Source: an uncultured Chlamydiae bacterium (GTDB lineage Bacteria; Chlamydiota; Chlamydiia; Chlamydiales; Rhabdochlamydiaceae). Taken from it: a stretch of 5,391 nt of DNA. Both the position numbers and the translations under genes were made by a program. Positions 3,586 through 5,391 of this stretch are shown here, piece after piece (position 1 is the first letter of the stretch; the number at the start of each line of letters is the position of its first letter). The notes beneath the pieces are model-generated. The model ran no database searches. It saw nothing but the letters and a program-made list of their open reading frames with translations, and had not been told where the DNA came from. The stretch is from NCBI GenBank assembly GCA_945957075.1, contig CAMFJP010000090.1, forward strand, positions 1-5,391. The letters run 5' to 3'.

Positions 3586-5391
3586 CGCTCCAAGGGGGGG
3601 ATTTCCTTCAGTAAGGGAGAGTAGGGTCCAATCTTGAAGAGATCTAATAGGGGTTTTGCATGCCTATGAGACCGTTCTAGCCAGGCTTGGTTTCTAAAAC
3701 GCTCGTTATTGCCTTTAGTTTCAATGTCAGCTTGGCTAAGTCGTTTGACTTCCTCTATAGATAATTCTGTGAGACGTGCTCCCCTGTAATAGTCATTTTC
3801 TTGACCTAGAAGAAGAGCCCCTTTAGATGTTAAAACCCACCTTGGGTTTTTTAACATTTCACGCAGTGCTTCTAAATAGGTTGTCGTAAATCCTGGATAG
3901 GATGCGTTTGGAAGGGCCCAGTATCTTATAAAACTCTGTAGATCGGAGCCTGTGTAGTGGCCGTTATTGAAACTCGGGAAGAAACGAGACAAAAGTTGTA
4001 AAAGTTTTTTTAATTCGTCTTTGTCTTTATCGGACATGGGCATGGGTAGGCATTCGGCACGGTAGACGGTTGGAAACTGCCCTGTTCCTACTGTTGTGAT
4101 TACTATAGGTTGTGAGATGTGGGTGGTGATTTTTATATCTAACGGTATATAGGAACTAACATTAGAAGTATCTATTGCAGCAATAGGAATATCCCCTAAA
4201 AATGTTAAGTCATTGATGCTGCCTTCATGGACAACGATGTTTCCTTCTCTGGCTTTACGTTGTAATCGTTCGAATTGTTGGGGGTTTTTGTCATATTGAA
4301 CTGCGGCAAAGCACTCGATTCGGGAATTACCTGTTCTCCAATATTGTGACTGTGAAAAATAAAAAGCACCGTGTCTATCTAGATGCTGTAGGTAATATCT
4401 GCGAAGCTTTTCGGTGACAAAGGGAGAGGAAACTGTTTTTTGACGAATTATGTCTAATTTTTCTTGAAGCTTAGCTTTTCCTGTTGGTTTGGAAAGTTCT
4501 GCGAATTCTTCCATAGAGTCTGATATTTTCAGTAGTAGAATAAGGAAATCCATAAATGCTTTAATCCGAGGGTTAATATCTACGATCACAAGGCCTGTGC
4601 ACTTTTCGGGGTCGCATAGCATTAAGTCGAATAAGCTTCGATGTGTGCCAACAGATACAATAACCCCTGGTGTTGTAATCTGATTTAGGCTTTGGACAAC
4701 ACTCTCGGGGAAAATTTCATTAGGTTCAATGAAGTCATTATATGTAATAAATGGGTTTGGATGCTTTAAAATATCATCTTTGGGCAGGCAACTATCCCCT
4801 AAGCGCGATTCAAGACTCTGGGGAGAGAGCTCTAGGGTTTCTCTTGCGTCAGAGGCGCTTTGGGGTTGTGTTGTGGTTAATTCTGTAGTGATTGCTGCGC
4901 GTGCTGTTTGTTCTTCAAGTTCAAGCTTTGTTCTAGCACATATTGCATCTATATTAAGAAGGGAGTACTGGGCATGACGAATTACATTCTCAGTAAGTTC
5001 TATGTTTTCTGTGTGTTCGAGTGTTTTTCTGAGTTCTGTTTCTGAACATACCACTTGGAGTGTTGCAAGTTTTTGGGCCGTATCACGAGCAAAACGGGGG
5101 ATAGTTAGAGGTTTTGTTTGTTGGCTTTGATTAGGTGGCTGCAAATGTCCTTGTTTAGGCTGTGTTCTAGGAGCTGTGGTATTGGGGCCTCTGTGTAATG
5201 GGGGGTTTGACGATGCTCCATAAGCTGAGGTTGTTGTTTGTTTGGGGGCAGGGTGTGGTGTATAGGTATTATAGATGTGGGTGTAGTGAGGTGGCGTGGG
5301 GTAGTTTGCAGAATGCGATTGCTGGGTATAGGGGTAAGGAGCTGTGGTATTGGGGCCTCTGTGTAATGGGGGGTTTGACGATGCTCCATAA
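3531..5391 (-). CDS. Large orphan protein: Pro/Thr/Tyr repeats plus Rossmann-like domain (5' partial)
   Basis: The frame ends with TGA at 3531-3533 and is open without a stop to the window edge at 5390, giving 619 residues with the start outside. A TTG at 5144 would give 537 residues but has no clear ribosome binding site and cuts through an open frame. Visible residues 1-82 are rich in Pro (16), Thr (13) and Tyr (8), with two identical copies of YGASSNPPLHRGPNTTAP; no Asp or Glu occurs in the first 102 residues. A charged, probably helical segment follows (about 105-190). From about 210 a globular part begins: PGVIVSVGTHRSLFDL (241-256) and GLVIVDINPR (266-275) look like the glycine loop and the acidic strand end of a SAM-binding Rossmann fold, and AIDTSNVSSYIP (405-416) resembles a later strand in LIC_10091-type proteins. 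That likeness is from memory. The function is unknown. The protein could be a secreted effector or an atypical methyltransferase. It has no transmembrane segment in the visible part. Its promoter lies outside the window. Confidence 0.85.
   Translation of the reverse strand, partial: YGASSNPPLHRGPNTTAPYPYTQQSHSANYPTPPHYTHIYNTYTPHPAPKQTTTSAYGASSNPPLHRGPNTTAPRTQPKQGHLQPPNQSQQTKPLTIPRFARDTAQKLATLQVVCSETELRKTLEHTENIELTENVIRHAQYSLLNIDAICARTKLELEEQTARAAITTELTTTQPQSASDARETLELSPQSLESRLGDSCLPKDDILKHPNPFITYNDFIEPNEIFPESVVQSLNQITTPGVIVSVGTHRSLFDLMLCDPEKCTGLVIVDINPRIKAFMDFLILLLKISDSMEEFAELSKPTGKAKLQEKLDIIRQKTVSSPFVTEKLRRYYLQHLDRHGAFYFSQSQYWRTGNSRIECFAAVQYDKNPQQFERLQRKAREGNIVVHEGSINDLTFLGDIPIAAIDTSNVSSYIPLDIKITTHISQPIVITTVGTGQFPTVYRAECLPMPMSDKDKDELKKLLQLLSRFFPSFNNGHYTGSDLQSFIRYWALPNASYPGFTTTYLEALREMLKNPRWVLTSKGALLLGQENDYYRGARLTELSIEEVKRLSQADIETKGNNERFRNQAWLERSHRHAKPLLDLFKIGPYSPLLKEIPPLERYEEGGSKRLALTLDPDT
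3571..3598. terminator. G/C-rich stem-loop at the operon end (weak terminator candidate)
   Basis: CCCCCTT (3571-3577) can pair with AAGGGGG (3592-3598) around a 14-base loop containing the stop codon of the + strand gene. A second perfect palindrome, CTAAGCGCTTAG, sits just upstream at 3557-3568. On the + strand the stem is followed by GGATTTCC and on the - strand there is no T-run either, so this is not a standard intrinsic terminator. It is simply the only strong hairpin where the convergent genes meet, and it lies within the coding sequence of the - strand gene. Confidence 0.25.
5169..5223 (-). repeat. Coding direct repeat, copy nearer the C-terminus
   Basis: These 55 bp are identical base for base to 5337-5391 and lie in the same orientation. 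In the reading frame of the large - strand gene they encode YGASSNPPLHRGPNTTAP. The copies are 168 bp apart, exactly 56 codons, so the repeat preserves the frame. Sequence on either side differs between the copies apart from similar composition. Confidence 0.95.
5224..5336 (-). other. Low-complexity coding spacer, Thr/Pro/Tyr/His-rich
   Basis: This stretch between the two repeats encodes about 38 residues of the large protein, made mostly of Thr, Pro, Tyr, His, Gln and Ser (for example YPTPPHYTHIYNTYTPHP). It contains six tyrosines, one Lys and no acidic residue, and is expected to be disordered. On the + strand the DNA is strongly G-rich: positions 5229-5336 contain 49 G and only 5 C. Confidence 0.8.
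5337..5391 (-). repeat. Coding direct repeat, copy nearer the N-terminus (reaches the window edge)
   Basis: This is the second copy of the 55-bp repeat, matching 5169-5223 with no mismatch up to the last base of the window. Because identity runs to the edge, the true repeat may be longer and further copies may follow. Perfect identity at third codon positions points to recent duplication or ongoing homogenisation. Confidence 0.95.

Noticed and set aside
4489..4977. Two + strand open frames of 64 and 82 residues opposite the large gene.
   Set aside because: They are antisense shadows of the long - strand gene, without a ribosome binding site or recognisable domains.
5142..5144. TTG as the start of the large - strand gene.
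   Set aside because: The frame continues upstream without a stop for at least 82 codons, and GGACAT directly before the codon is not a ribosome binding site at proper spacing.
5105..5389. A 94-residue open frame on the - strand with two copies of MEHRQTPHYTEAPIPQLL.
   Set aside because: It is the alternate frame of the same 55-bp DNA repeat. The frame continuous with the large protein is also open through the whole region, and a C/A-rich coding strand makes long open frames likely by chance.
5169..5391. Possible CRISPR-like or intergenic repeat array.
   Set aside because: The 55-bp units with a 113-bp spacer do not fit CRISPR sizes, and both the units and the spacer are continuous coding sequence in one frame.

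Overview
The window looks like a piece of a chlamydia-like (Chlamydiota) genome, probably one of the environmental or amoeba-associated families rather than Chlamydiaceae. This is an inference from the gene set, not a proven placement: a DUF2608 exported HAD-like protein, a small secreted protein that looks chlamydia-like to me, a citrate synthase (absent from Chlamydiaceae as I recall), and a large orphan protein with a repetitive, low-complexity N-terminal part. DNA composition is moderate in G+C, and the + strand is visibly rich in G and T whichever strand is coding.

Layout. Positions 2-3585 hold six genes on the + strand, packed like one operon: the 3' end of a citrate synthase gene (2-133), an MnmC-like FAD oxidoreductase (130-1023), a PhnP-like metallo-beta-lactamase-fold hydrolase (1010-1768), a Mn-type superoxide dismutase (1786-2397), a secreted DUF2608/HAD-like protein (2384-3175) and a small secreted protein of unknown function (3172-3585). 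The junctions are overlaps of 4 and 14 nt, a 17-nt gap, then overlaps of 14 and 4 nt. I see no internal promoter or strong terminator. Positions 3531-5391 hold one large gene on the - strand, converging on the operon and overlapping its last gene tail to tail by 55 bp.

The - strand gene is the most interesting part. The frame encoding its body stays open up to the window edge, so a TTG-started 537-residue reading is too short. The visible 619 residues begin with a Pro/Thr/Tyr/Gln-rich stretch without a single Asp or Glu, containing two identical copies of an 18-residue motif. These are encoded by 55 bp that match base for base at a 168-bp period, and the second copy runs off the window, so a longer array may lie outside. 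The C-terminal 400 residues or so contain a Rossmann-like segment resembling SAM-dependent methyltransferases of the LIC_10091 kind. The combination suggests an orphan, perhaps secreted, protein, but no function can be assigned.

Functional links. Citrate synthase (TCA entry), superoxide dismutase (oxidative defence), a possible tRNA-wobble FAD enzyme and a metal-dependent hydrolase are housekeeping functions; the two signal-peptide proteins act outside the cytoplasm. I see no shared pathway. No RNA genes, CRISPR arrays, insertion sequences or prophage genes are visible, and no stretch longer than about 20 bases is non-coding.
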